Part shown: positions 26,854-35,540 of the stretch, one piece after another
Layout of the letters: every line of letters begins with the position of its first letter
Position numbering within the stretch: position 1 is the first letter of the stretch
Source of the DNA: Allomuricauda sp.
GTDB taxonomy: Bacteria > Bacteroidota > Bacteroidia > Flavobacteriales > Flavobacteriaceae
Direction of reading: 5' to 3'
Assembly (NCBI GenBank): GCA_017795045.1
Contig: CP051244.1
Span: 2,068,446 to 2,132,445 of the forward strand
DNA: 64,000 nucleotides
Translations under genes and position numbers: made by a program
Notes under the pieces: model-generated
Told to the model about the DNA's origin: nothing
What the model saw: the letters and a program-made list of their open reading frames with translations, nothing else
Databases searched by the model: none

Positions 26854-27877
26854 GGATGACCCCTCATTACGGGAAAATATAGAAGAGCTTTTAGATCTAT
26901 CGGGATTTCAGGTGTACTCAACCCCAGATGGCAGAATGGCTATTGAAATTGCCAAAAGGGAAACCCCTAATATTGTATTGTGCGACATCATGATGCCCCA
27001 AGTGGACGGATATGAGGTGCTGGAGCAGTTTTCATCCTGTGAGAAGACCAAACACATCCCCTTTATTTTTGTTTCGGCCAAAACCGAGCGCCATGAGGTA
27101 AGAAAGGGAATGGAACTTGGTGCGGATGACTACTTGACCAAGCCTTTTGAGGAAGAGGAGCTTTTGAATGCCATACATTCCCGTTTGGAAAAGTCCAAAC
27201 AACTGGAAAGTGTTTTTTTAAAACGGGGGGAGCATACCAAAGAGCACGACATTAGGTCGCTACACGAATTGAAGAATTTTTTTGATGACCATGGTCAATT
27301 GTTTTCCTTTAAAAAGGATGAGACGGTTTATGCCATGGGCGAACACTCCAACATGGTGTATCTTATTTTAAAAGGAGTGGTAAAGTGTTGTGGTTTGGAT
27401 GAGGAAGGAAAAGAGCTCATCACTTCTATATATTCGGAAGATGATTTTTTGGGATTTACTTCCTTGACGGAAAACTATCCCTATCGCGAATATGCCATAG
27501 CCATGGAGAATCTGGAACTGGCCGGAATTTCCAAAACCCAGGTAAAGGCCATACTCGAAGAAAACCAGAACGTTTCTTTGGAGCTCATCAATATTATGGC
27601 TGAAGATTTGGTGCAGATCAAAAAGCAATTGTTGCAGATGGCGTATAGCTCGGTACGAAAAAAAACGGCCCAAACCCTGCTTCTGTATTCCCAAGCGATG
27701 AACAAAGGAAAGGATACCCCTTTAAAAATTGCCCGGAGCGACTTGGCAGGTGTTGCGGGAATTGCTACGGAAAGTCTGATCAGAACCTTATCCGATTTTA
27801 AGGACGAAGGACTTATCGCTATAGAAAACCGAGATATAAGGGTCTTGGACAAAGAGGCCTTAAAACATGTCCACTAG
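26831..27877 (+). CDS. Response regulator with CRP/FNR-type output (REC-cNMP-HTH fusion)
   Basis: This 348-residue transcription factor has an N-terminal receiver domain with phospho-acceptor Asp52 (CDIMMPQ), acidic pocket EDD and Lys in TKPF. Residues ~145-260 form a CRP-like sensor barrel and ~270-345 a CRP/FNR winged helix. The recognition helix region ATESLIRTL keeps the Glu and Arg used by FNR and CRP to read TTGA/TGTGA half-sites. No cysteine cluster for an iron-sulphur centre is seen. Joining phosphorelay and CRP outputs in one chain is uncommon. It probably binds the TGAY-N4-ATCA palindromes mapped around the following genes. Confidence 0.85.
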   Translation: MKKILLVEDDPSLRENIEELLDLSGFQVYSTPDGRMAIEIAKRETPNIVLCDIMMPQVDGYEVLEQFSSCEKTKHIPFIFVSAKTERHEVRKGMELGADDYLTKPFEEEELLNAIHSRLEKSKQLESVFLKRGEHTKEHDIRSLHELKNFFDDHGQLFSFKKDETVYAMGEHSNMVYLILKGVVKCCGLDEEGKELITSIYSEDDFLGFTSLTENYPYREYAIAMENLELAGISKTQVKAILEENQNVSLELINIMAEDLVQIKKQLLQMAYSSVRKKTAQTLLLYSQAMNKGKDTPLKIARSDLAGVAGIATESLIRTLSDFKDEGLIAIENRDIRVLDKEALKHVH

Positions 27878-27884
27878 CCGAAAA

Positions 27885-27926
27885 TGACATATATCATTCC
27901 ATCTTTTTGGTGGAATGGCAAACTTG
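27885..27926 (+). promoter_or_regulatory. FNR-like palindrome upstream of the first universal stress gene
   Basis: TGAC-ATAT-ATCA (27885-27896) begins 7 bp after the stop of the REC-CRP gene. The best -7 candidate, CAAACTTG (27919-27926), is weak (four of six conserved bases), and its centre lies 32 bp from the palindrome rather than 33. Of the set this site has the poorest promoter match. Confidence 0.4.
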
Positions 27927-27945
27927 CAGTGTCATTGAGTGGATT

Positions 27946-28788
27946 ATGAAAAATATTTTAATCCCTACCGATTTTTCAGAGAATTCCAAGAACGCGCTTA
28001 GGTATGCCCAAGTAATGTTCAGTACCATGGAGTGTAGCTTTTATGTGCTCTATGTAGGGACATTGGTGGATTCGCAAACGGACACTTTTGGAGTTTCCCG
28101 TCCAACTGTGAAAGACTTTTCAATAGACAATGTAAAGCATATGCTGGCAGATTTTGTGGATGGGTGTAGAGGGAATGTTGGGGATGCCAACCATCACTTT
28201 TATACACTGCAAGACTATGGTTTTTTTATCCAGAGCATTAAAAAGAACCTGGAGGAACATCAAATCGATTTAATTGTGATGGGCACCAAAGGTGCTTCCG
28301 GATTAAAGGAAAGGGTTGTAGGGAGCAACGCAGGTGATGTGATTACCAAGGTACAGTGCAATACATTGGTGATTCCGGATGCGGTTGTGTTATCCAAACC
28401 CAAAGAAATTGCTTTTCCCACCGATTTCAATATTTTCTACACCCACGGAATTTTAAGCTCCATGGCAGAAATGTTGAATTTGTCCGCAAGCAAGCTCAGG
28501 ATCATGAATGTCATCAAAAAAGGGGAAACGCTTACTTTGGAACAAAAAACGAACAAGGAATACTTGTTTGATTATATGGAGGAGACCTTCCCTGACCGAT
28601 ACAGTTTCCATACCATTACCAACAAAAGTGTAAAAACTGCCATACAATCCTTTGTAGAGAACCAATCGGTCAATATGATAGTCATGGTGGCTAAGAACCT
28701 GAACTTCATTCAACAAATCCTGTTCGATTCCATAGTGGAAAAAATAAGCTTTCATACAGCGGTGCCCTTTTACGTTATCCACGAATAA
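27946..28788 (+). CDS. Two-domain universal stress protein (1 of 6)
   Basis: This ~280-residue cytosolic protein holds two Usp domains. The first (residues ~1-145) has the nucleotide-binding motif G-x2-G-x9-G(S/T) in GTKGASGLKERVVGSN; the second (~150-280) lacks it. The start at 27946 (MKNILIPTDFS) fits the strict family N-terminus; an upstream TTG frame is not needed. It follows the REC-CRP gene and has its own FNR-like site. Usp proteins of this type bind ATP or act in starvation and low-oxygen survival. Confidence 0.85.
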   Translation: MKNILIPTDFSENSKNALRYAQVMFSTMECSFYVLYVGTLVDSQTDTFGVSRPTVKDFSIDNVKHMLADFVDGCRGNVGDANHHFYTLQDYGFFIQSIKKNLEEHQIDLIVMGTKGASGLKERVVGSNAGDVITKVQCNTLVIPDAVVLSKPKEIAFPTDFNIFYTHGILSSMAEMLNLSASKLRIMNVIKKGETLTLEQKTNKEYLFDYMEETFPDRYSFHTITNKSVKTAIQSFVENQSVNMIVMVAKNLNFIQQILFDSIVEKISFHTAVPFYVIHE

Positions 28789-28810
28789 GGTTTTATCCAT
28801 ATACCGATAT

Positions 28811-28853
28811 TGACCAAAATCATATTCTACCTTTTTTCGCTGTCCTATCTTTG
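28811..28853 (+). promoter_or_regulatory. FNR-like palindrome and perfect -7 box, universal stress gene 2
   Basis: TGAC-CAAA-ATCA (28811-28822) is followed by a perfect -7 box TATCTTTG (28846-28853), centre to centre 33 bp. No TTG lies at the -33 position, which suggests dependence on an activator bound near -41. Confidence 0.6.
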
Positions 28854-28868
28854 GGAAAAGAGCTTACC

Positions 28869-29714
28869 ATGCGCACCATACTTATTCCTACCGATTTTTC
28901 CAAGAATGCCCTACATGCACTGCAGTATGCCCAGGAACTGTATAAATGTGAGCGTAGCTGCTTTTTTATCCTTCATGCCTATATGGATGAGGTGTATGGG
29001 GAATACAAGGCCGCTTCTCCTGAAGACTTGGAAGCACGGAAACAGATAAAGAAAGAAGAGTCTGAAAAGCAGTTGGACCATTTGGTAGGGGCCGTTTTAG
29101 GAAACCCGCCCAACCCGTTGCATAATTTTGAGACTGTTGCCGTTTTTGACAGTCTTGTGGATGGCATCAATGATTTTGTGAACGAGATGAACATAGACAT
29201 GGTCATCATGGGGACCAAAGGGGAGACCAGTGACCACAAGACCACCTTTGGCAGCTATACCATAGAAGTGTTCAAATATTTAAAATGCCCTGTATTGGCC
29301 GTTCCGGAAGGTTTTGAATACAGACAACCCAAGGTAATTCTTTTCCCAACGGACTATATGCTGCCCTATAAACGCAGGGAGCTCAAACTTTTGGGGAACC
29401 TGGCCCGTAAGTTCAAATCTGAGGTGCATTGTCTTTACTTCACGGATTTTGAAGAACTCAGCATGAGACAAATGGACAACAAGAAATTTCTGGAAGGTTC
29501 CCTTTCCGGTACGTATTTGTCCTTTGGGACCACCTCGGTCAAAAATAAGGCCGAAGGTATCATGGAGTACGTAGAGAAGAATGAGGTTGGGATGCTGGTC
29601 ATGGTAAACTCAAGACATTCCTTTTTTGAGGACATGCTCTATCGTTCCACAGTGGACCTGCTTGGACTAAAAGTGGGGATTCCATTTTTGGTGATGCAGA
29701 ATCTCAATAGATGA
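28869..29714 (+). CDS. Two-domain universal stress protein (2 of 6)
   Basis: This 281-residue Usp has the ATP-binding motif in domain 1 (GTKGETSDHKTTFGSY) and none in domain 2. I use the ATG at 28869 (MRTILIPTDFS); the longer frame from TTG 28851 would start inside the -7 box. Its stop overlaps the start of the next Usp gene (ATGA), so genes 2, 3 and probably 4 form one operon driven by the site at 28811. Confidence 0.85.
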   Translation: MRTILIPTDFSKNALHALQYAQELYKCERSCFFILHAYMDEVYGEYKAASPEDLEARKQIKKEESEKQLDHLVGAVLGNPPNPLHNFETVAVFDSLVDGINDFVNEMNIDMVIMGTKGETSDHKTTFGSYTIEVFKYLKCPVLAVPEGFEYRQPKVILFPTDYMLPYKRRELKLLGNLARKFKSEVHCLYFTDFEELSMRQMDNKKFLEGSLSGTYLSFGTTSVKNKAEGIMEYVEKNEVGMLVMVNSRHSFFEDMLYRSTVDLLGLKVGIPFLVMQNLNR

Positions 29715-30586
29715 ACATTTTAAAAAAGAAGGCGATGAAAAACGTACTCTTGCTTACCGATTTTTCCAAGGATGCTTGGAACGCCATTTTTATGGCGGTT
29801 AAGCTCTACGCAGACATGGAATGCAAATTCTATGTGTTGCATACCTATGAGCCCAAACAAGAAAATATCACTGGGTTTAAAAGCAGTACTAGGGCGGGAG
29901 TGGTCTACCAATCCCTATCGGAAGCATCTGTGGGCCAGCTTGGGGAGGTAATGGAATACTTGGAAGAAAGCCACAAGAACCCCAAACATAGTTTTGAAAA
30001 GCTGTCCATAGCCGGAGGACTGGTGGAAACCATCAAGGACCTTTTACCTCGCTATGACCTTGACACTATTTTTATGGGAACCAAAGGTTCCACAGGGGCC
30101 AAGGAAATTTTTATGGGCAGCAATGCGGTAAAGGTCATAAAGCACATAAAGAACTGTGCTATTGTAGTGGTTCCGGAATCGTATGATTTCCAAAGGTTGG
30201 GATCATTGGTCTTTCCAACCGAATATGCCCACTTTTTTCCAAAGAATGTACTGAAGCCTTTGTTGAAATTGATCAAACTATGGAACTCCGAGGTCAAGAT
30301 TTTCCACGTGGCACAGACATTCAGTCTGTTGGATATCCAGAAGGCCAACAAGGAAATCCTGAAAAAACGGTTTGAAGGGCATACCACCTCATTTCATAGG
30401 GTCATTATCAAGACCACGGTGGCCGAGGCCATACGGCAATTTGCTGAAGAGGAAAAGGCCGACCTCATTGTACTCACCAACTATTCCCATGATTTTTTTG
30501 ATGGATTGACGCAGGAACCCGTGGTAAAAAAAGTAACTTTTAGAACCGAAATCCCACTGATGGTGCTTCCAGATTTTGAAGGATAG
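29711..30586 (+). CDS. Two-domain universal stress protein (3 of 6)
   Basis: This 291-residue Usp carries an 8-residue N-terminal extension (MNILKKKA) before the family start MKNVLLLTDFS at 29735, and either codon could be used. The 4-bp overlap with gene 2 favours 29711 by translational coupling. Domain 1 has GTKGSTGAKEIFMGSN. Domain 2 keeps the fold but not the nucleotide motif. Confidence 0.85.
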   Translation: MNILKKKAMKNVLLLTDFSKDAWNAIFMAVKLYADMECKFYVLHTYEPKQENITGFKSSTRAGVVYQSLSEASVGQLGEVMEYLEESHKNPKHSFEKLSIAGGLVETIKDLLPRYDLDTIFMGTKGSTGAKEIFMGSNAVKVIKHIKNCAIVVVPESYDFQRLGSLVFPTEYAHFFPKNVLKPLLKLIKLWNSEVKIFHVAQTFSLLDIQKANKEILKKRFEGHTTSFHRVIIKTTVAEAIRQFAEEEKADLIVLTNYSHDFFDGLTQEPVVKKVTFRTEIPLMVLPDFEG

Positions 30587-30604
30587 CATAGAAATACAAC
30601 GAAT

Positions 30605-31459
30605 ATGATACGGATAGTACTACCCACTGACTTTTCCATGAATGCTTGGAATGCCATTATTTATGCATTTTCCATCTTTAAGGATGTGGAGTGTGAGTTT
30701 GTCATCCTGAATGCTTACCAAGTTGGTGCGTCCGGTTTGTCCACCAAAATGGGAGGCGCCAATGATACCCGCCTGTTCCGGTTGATGAAAGAACAATCGG
30801 AGCGCGAACTCCAGGAAGTTTTGGAGAAGGTAGTTGAGATCGATACTGATCCAAAGCATCATTTTAAGACTTTATCCGTTGCGGACCATTTGATCAATGC
30901 GGTCGGTAAGACCGTATACAATAAGGAGATAGACTATATTATTATGGGGACCAAGGGGGCTACCGGACTCAAAGAGGTATTCATGGGGAGCAATACCTAT
31001 AAAATCATCAATGAGATTGATTTTTGCCCTGTAATAGCCGTTCCCGAGGAGTACAACGTCAAGGATTCCATTGGGGATATTCTCTTGGCTACGGGATATG
31101 AACATGTTTTTGAGACCTACGAACTCCATCCACTTTTAAAGCTCGCCCAACTTTATAATTCAGAAATATGGGTGACGTATGCTGGAAATCCGGATGGGCT
31201 CACTCCCCCACAAATTGAATCGAAAGACACTTTGGAAAAACATCTGTTGGGCACAAGGCACAAGTTCCTTGAAGTGGAAAAGGGAAGTTCCATACAAAGT
31301 GCCATTCAAAAAACGGTGGAAGAAAATAAAGGAGTGGATATGGTGGCCATGATCAATTATGCACATGGTTTTTTTGAAAAACTTACCCATGAAGCCGTAA
31401 TCAAAAAAGTCTCCTTTAATACCCAAGTACCCTTTTTGGTCGTGCACTTATTTGAGTAA
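30605..31459 (+). CDS. Two-domain universal stress protein (4 of 6)
   Basis: This 284-residue Usp begins MIRIVLPTDFS and has the ATP motif GTKGATGLKEVFMGSN in domain 1. Domain 2 is degenerate, as in its neighbours. It lies 18 bp after gene 3 without its own palindrome, so it is probably the last gene of that operon. It converges on the thioredoxin gene. Confidence 0.85.
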   Translation: MIRIVLPTDFSMNAWNAIIYAFSIFKDVECEFVILNAYQVGASGLSTKMGGANDTRLFRLMKEQSERELQEVLEKVVEIDTDPKHHFKTLSVADHLINAVGKTVYNKEIDYIIMGTKGATGLKEVFMGSNTYKIINEIDFCPVIAVPEEYNVKDSIGDILLATGYEHVFETYELHPLLKLAQLYNSEIWVTYAGNPDGLTPPQIESKDTLEKHLLGTRHKFLEVEKGSSIQSAIQKTVEENKGVDMVAMINYAHGFFEKLTHEAVIKKVSFNTQVPFLVVHLFE

Positions 31460-31466
31460 AATCAGT

Positions 31467-31766
31467 TTACAGATAAGACTTCACCACTTGGACAATCTCT
31501 GATTTTTGAAGTACACCGGATTGCCGCCACAATTGTTGACCTTTTTTGAAAAGCAGCATGGTAGGTACGCCCCTTACTTGGTATTTGCTGGCCAAGGGCT
31601 GATTTTTGTCCACATCAATTTTTACGATTTTCACTGAATCCCCCAATTCGGCCTTGACATCCTTAAGAATGGGGGCCAACATTTTACATGGACCACACCA
31701 CTCCGCAGAAAAATCGATAAGTACCAATTGATCGGAGTCTATCAAAGCGTTAAAATTTCCTTTCAT
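31467..31766 (-). CDS. trxA: Thioredoxin
   Basis: This 99-residue cytosolic thioredoxin has the active site WCGPC (Cys24, Cys27), the buried Asp in VLIDFSAEW and the cis-Pro in RGVPTMLLF. It reduces protein disulphides with thioredoxin reductase. It stands alone on the minus strand inside the array of stress genes. The FNR-like site at 31819 lies in the shared upstream region, and a weak box (TAAATTGC, minus strand, 31795-31788) sits at the same 33-bp distance, so joint control is possible but not shown. Confidence 0.95.
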   Translation of the reverse strand: MKGNFNALIDSDQLVLIDFSAEWCGPCKMLAPILKDVKAELGDSVKIVKIDVDKNQPLASKYQVRGVPTMLLFKKGQQLWRQSGVLQKSEIVQVVKSYL

Positions 31767-31818
31767 GGATGCACTGATTTATAAGATGCAATTTATGAAA
31801 TCCGATTTTTTTGGGAAT

Positions 31819-31861
31819 TGATGGATATCATGGTTTAAGATGGTAAAAGCATGTAGGTTTG
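31819..31861 (+). promoter_or_regulatory. FNR-like palindrome and perfect -7 box, universal stress gene 5
   Basis: TGAT-GGAT-ATCA (31819-31830) is followed by a perfect -7 box TAGGTTTG (31854-31861) at the standard 33-bp centre distance. No -33 TTG is present. The start codon follows 16 bp after the box. Confidence 0.6.
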
Positions 31862-31877
31862 ATTAAATTGGAAGGAT

Positions 31878-32723
31878 ATGATGCGGATAGTATTGCCCAC
31901 GGATTTTTCAGGGAACGCGTTCAATGCCATTGCCTATGCGGCAAGGTTATTGGAAGACACCACCTGTGTCTTTTATCTACTGCATGCCTATACACCGCCC
32001 ATTTACCGTGTGGACTATACGTTGGGCAGTCCAGGTGAACTTGGACTTCCCGATGACTATAAATACAGTGCGGAGGCCGAATTGGAGAAAACCAGAAAAC
32101 GAATCAAGGCAGAGTTTGATATCCCAAAGCACGAATATGTGGTACATGCCGCCTTTAACACCTTGGAAGATGAAATCAATACCGTGGTCAATAATGAAAA
32201 TATAGATTTGGTGATCATGGGCACCCAAGGAGCAACGGGAGCCAAGGAAATCTTGTTTGGTTCGCATACGGTACATGTTGTCAATAAGGCCATCGTTCCG
32301 GTTATGGCCATTCCATCCAATTTGAAAAGTATTCCACTTCGGAATATATTGTTCCCCACCGATTATGAAATCGACTTCTCAAAAAGGGATTTGGAGTGTT
32401 TGTTGGAATTGTCAAAACCAGGGGAATCCATAGTGCATATCATGCATGTTTCAACCCCAGAAGGACTCACACCCCAGCAAAAGAAGAACAAATCCAAGCT
32501 TGAAAAACTGATGCAGGGCCAGCCCTGTCAGTTTCATGACCTCCCCGATCAAGAATTGGTGGAAGCCATCAACGCATTTCAGCAAGAGGTGCCTGTAGAT
32601 TTATTGGTGATGGTGAAAAATAAACACTCGTTTTTGGAGCGCCTTTTTGTGGAACCTGTGATCAGGAATATTGGGTTGCATTGCAAAGTGCCTTTTTTGG
32701 TGTTGCCCCATACGGCAAATTGA
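31878..32723 (+). CDS. Two-domain universal stress protein (5 of 6)
   Basis: This 281-residue Usp begins MMRIVLPTDFS, and the start may be either of two adjacent ATG codons (31878 or 31881). Domain 1 has GTQGATGAKEILFGSH; domain 2 lacks the motif. It has its own promoter with an FNR-like site. Its TGA stop codon forms the first three bases of the palindrome serving the next gene. Confidence 0.85.
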   Translation: MMRIVLPTDFSGNAFNAIAYAARLLEDTTCVFYLLHAYTPPIYRVDYTLGSPGELGLPDDYKYSAEAELEKTRKRIKAEFDIPKHEYVVHAAFNTLEDEINTVVNNENIDLVIMGTQGATGAKEILFGSHTVHVVNKAIVPVMAIPSNLKSIPLRNILFPTDYEIDFSKRDLECLLELSKPGESIVHIMHVSTPEGLTPQQKKNKSKLEKLMQGQPCQFHDLPDQELVEAINAFQQEVPVDLLVMVKNKHSFLERLFVEPVIRNIGLHCKVPFLVLPHTAN

Positions 32724-32763
32724 CCTAAATCATGGCACAGGACAACAGTCCCATGTAATTTTA
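32721..32763 (+). promoter_or_regulatory. FNR-like palindrome and -7 box, universal stress gene 6
   Basis: TGAC-CTAA-ATCA (32721-32732) overlaps the stop codon of gene 5. The box TAATTTTA (32756-32763; five of six conserved bases) has its centre exactly 33 bp further on. Confidence 0.55.
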
Positions 32764-32782
32764 GGGAAAAACCTGAACAGCC

Positions 32783-33634
32783 ATGGACAAAAGAGTCTTG
32801 TTGCCTACCGATTATTCAAAAAATGCATTGAACGCCATTAGATATGCGTTGGACCTGTATAAAAATGTACAGTGCGATTTTTATATCCTGAATGCCTTTC
32901 AGGCTTCGGGTTATACCTTGGATAGTATGATGGTTCCCGAACCCGGTGAACGTCTGTATGATATGGCCAAGGAAGCATCGGAAGCAGGAATGGAACGGCT
33001 TATGGGGATGGTTAAGCTTCATCCTGAAAACCCAAAACATCGGTTCCATACCATTTCTACCTTCAACAGTTTGGTGGAAGCTATCAAGAATGAGATAGCG
33101 AAGAAAGATATCGATGTAGTCGTTATGGGGACCAAAGGCCTTACCGAATCCAAGGCACGCATTTTTGGCACCAACACGGTATCTGTTATGGAAAGCGTAA
33201 AAAAATGCCCCGTTATAGCCGTACCCAGCGATTATATGTACGTTCCGCCCAAAGAGATCGCTTTCCCAACGGATTACAAAACAGACTTTAAAAAATCTGA
33301 AATGACCCAATTGGTTGAAATTGCAAAACTGCACGGATCAAAAATAAATGTGATCCATATTGATAAGGACAAGGATGGAAAGTTGAGCAAGCAAGAGGAA
33401 ACCCATAAGCAATTGTTACAGGATATCTTGGAAGGAACCGATTATGAGCTGCATTTTTTGTCTGCCGTAAAAGTAAGCAAGGGCATCAACCTTTTTATTG
33501 AGAGTACAAATTGTGATATGATCGCCTTTATGAACAGAAAACATCTGTTTTTTGGAAGCATCTTGTCCAATCCCTTGGTCAAGGAAATAGGGTATGATCC
33601 CAAGATACCCATTTTGGAACTGAATGATAATTGA
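32783..33634 (+). CDS. Two-domain universal stress protein (6 of 6)
   Basis: This 283-residue Usp begins MDKRVLLPTDYS. Domain 1 has GTKGLTESKARIFGTN, with Thr in place of Ser after the last glycine, which the motif allows. Domain 2 again lacks it. The stretch HIDKDKDGKLSKQEE in domain 2 looks like an EF-hand loop by composition but sits in a Usp surface region; I do not claim calcium binding. It is followed by a small coiled-coil gene. Confidence 0.85.
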   Translation: MDKRVLLPTDYSKNALNAIRYALDLYKNVQCDFYILNAFQASGYTLDSMMVPEPGERLYDMAKEASEAGMERLMGMVKLHPENPKHRFHTISTFNSLVEAIKNEIAKKDIDVVVMGTKGLTESKARIFGTNTVSVMESVKKCPVIAVPSDYMYVPPKEIAFPTDYKTDFKKSEMTQLVEIAKLHGSKINVIHIDKDKDGKLSKQEETHKQLLQDILEGTDYELHFLSAVKVSKGINLFIESTNCDMIAFMNRKHLFFGSILSNPLVKEIGYDPKIPILELNDN

Positions 33635-33684
33635 AAAAATGCAAAAAAGGACTGATTGATTAAACACCATAAATAGAATAGGTC

Positions 33685-34089
33685 ATGAGCAGCGAAAATA
33701 AAGTAGAAGACTTTCGGTATGAGCTTCAAAGATGGAAATCCTATTTTCAGTTCATTGATGATGAGATATCCTTCATTGAAAAATTACTCAACTCCTATGT
33801 TTTTGAGCCTACCACACCAAATTTGTTTGAACGCTTGGAACAGTTCAAGCAAGAGTTCGCAAAATCAAATCAAAAAAAGGAACAGCTTCAAAAAAAGATT
33901 TTGGAACAAGAAAGGCATTTGGGAGGTATTTCGGAGTGTACTTCCAAAATGGACGACACGGGCTACTGTAAGAAACATGATCGGTTGCGGAACGAGGTTG
34001 GACAATATTTTGGGGACTACCAAAAGATCAAGGCCGATGTATACGGTTATGCGGGGTTGGTGTTGAAGAGAAGAAAGCCCGTAGATTGA
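33685..34089 (+). CDS. Coiled-coil hypothetical protein
   Basis: This 134-residue protein is soluble and almost entirely helical, with a strong coiled coil at about residues 50-85. Two cysteines (ECTSK and YCKKH) might bind metal, but no full motif is visible. I do not recognise the family. It lies 50 bp after the last Usp gene and may be read through from that promoter, which would place it in the stress regulon. Confidence 0.6.
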   Translation: MSSENKVEDFRYELQRWKSYFQFIDDEISFIEKLLNSYVFEPTTPNLFERLEQFKQEFAKSNQKKEQLQKKILEQERHLGGISECTSKMDDTGYCKKHDRLRNEVGQYFGDYQKIKADVYGYAGLVLKRRKPVD

Positions 34090-34112
34090 TCAGTGGCATT
34101 CCTGTGTTTTGT

Positions 34113-35519
34113 TCATAAAATCGGGCTCAAGAGTTTGGCCATGCCCTCGATCAATTTATTGATCCAAGGACGATTGCTAAAAGCTTGATAATCGTCCAGC
34201 ATAATGGACTTGGAGCAATCCCGTAGAAAATCGTTTTTCATTTTCTTGCACAATGCAGTGTCATAGGCAATGGCATTGGCCTCGTAGTTTTGCTGTAGGC
34301 TACGGTTGTCCAGGTTGGCGGTTCCAATACTAGCGACTTTGTCATCACATAGCATGACCTTGCTGTGAAGGAACCCGTCCGGATGCAGGTATACCTTGAT
34401 GCCAGACTTCAGGTATGATTCAAAGTAGGAACGGACACACCAATCCACCAATTTCATATCGGTGGTCGAGGACATTAATAGCCTTACATCTACACCGCTT
34501 AAGGCGGCTGTTTGCATACTTTGGAGGATGGCATGGTTTGGGATCACGTATGGGTTTACGATGTAGACATAGTTTTCCGCATTGTTCATAATGGAGAAAT
34601 ATACCTGCTCTATGGCAGCAAAATCATCATCCGGCCCGCTGGGGACTATTTGCATGGATGATCCTTTTTTTTCCGTTTTATGGATGGTAAAGGATGTGGT
34701 GTCCACTTTCTTATTGCTGGCCAAATACCAATCGGAGATAAAAAGTCCGTTCAAATAATCCACGGCCTCTCCTTCAATCCTTAAATGGGTATCGTGCCAT
34801 TTGCCCAATTGGGGGTCTCCCTTCAGATATTTGTCCGAGATGTTGATGCCCCCTGTGAAGCCTACTTTATTATCGACAACAATGATTTTCCTATGGTTTC
34901 TATAGTTTAGGGAGGATAAAAATTTTCCAAATCGAAAAGGGAGGAACTGGGCCACTTCAACCTTGCATTTTCGAAGTCTGTTAAGGTATTGCTTGCTCAA
35001 GGAGTAGCTGCCTATACCATCGTACAGTACCCGAACGGTAACGTTTTCCGCGACTTTTCGTTCAAAGATTTCCAAAAGTTTTTCCGCCAAGATACCATCC
35101 TCATAGATGTAATATTGCAAATGGATGTGTTCTTGGGCATTTTCCAGAGCCTCAAAAATACTTTCAAAGGTATTTTTGCCATCTTTTAGGAGGGTCAGCT
35201 CATTATGGTCGGTGACCGGACATTTTGAAGTCCTGTGAATGAGTTTGGAGATTTTTCTGTAGTATTCGGAGACTTTTACCATGTCAGTGCCATCTTGAGG
35301 ATGGTTTCTAACGCCAGCATGATTGTTTAGGGAGAACAACTTACTTTTCCTTCGATTTCTACCAAGCAAGAGATAGAGTAAGACCCCTCCAACGGGAATG
35401 GTGAATATGGCCAAAAGCCAAGCCAATGTTTTGCTGGGGCGTACCCCATTGAGAAGTAGGCTCACCACGATGATCAATCCAATGATGATGTAGGCGATTA
35501 TGAGTATGGTCACTACCAT
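34113..35519 (-). CDS. cls: Cardiolipin synthase (phospholipase D family)
   Basis: This ~468-residue inner-membrane enzyme joins two phosphatidylglycerol molecules into cardiolipin. Two N-terminal membrane helices (~residues 1-55) precede two PLD domains, each with an HKD motif: HRKIIVVDNK and HSKVMLCDDK. The length is typical. I prefer the ATG at 35519, which starts the first helix, to a TTG at 35540, because a perfect -7 box (TATATTTG, 35555-35548 on the minus strand) lies just upstream. An FNR-like palindrome further upstream (35652-35663) hints at membership of the stress regulon. Confidence 0.9.
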   Translation of the reverse strand: MVVTILIIAYIIIGLIIVVSLLLNGVRPSKTLAWLLAIFTIPVGGVLLYLLLGRNRRKSKLFSLNNHAGVRNHPQDGTDMVKVSEYYRKISKLIHRTSKCPVTDHNELTLLKDGKNTFESIFEALENAQEHIHLQYYIYEDGILAEKLLEIFERKVAENVTVRVLYDGIGSYSLSKQYLNRLRKCKVEVAQFLPFRFGKFLSSLNYRNHRKIIVVDNKVGFTGGINISDKYLKGDPQLGKWHDTHLRIEGEAVDYLNGLFISDWYLASNKKVDTTSFTIHKTEKKGSSMQIVPSGPDDDFAAIEQVYFSIMNNAENYVYIVNPYVIPNHAILQSMQTAALSGVDVRLLMSSTTDMKLVDWCVRSYFESYLKSGIKVYLHPDGFLHSKVMLCDDKVASIGTANLDNRSLQQNYEANAIAYDTALCKKMKNDFLRDCSKSIMLDDYQAFSNRPWINKLIEGMAKLLSPIL

Positions 35520-35540
35520 GGTGTTATCAAAAATATCCAA

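Noticed and set aside
33361-33405. EF-hand-like loop in the sixth universal stress protein
   Set aside because: The DKDKDGKLSKQEE pattern resembles a calcium loop, but there is no flanking helix pair and the paralogues lack it.
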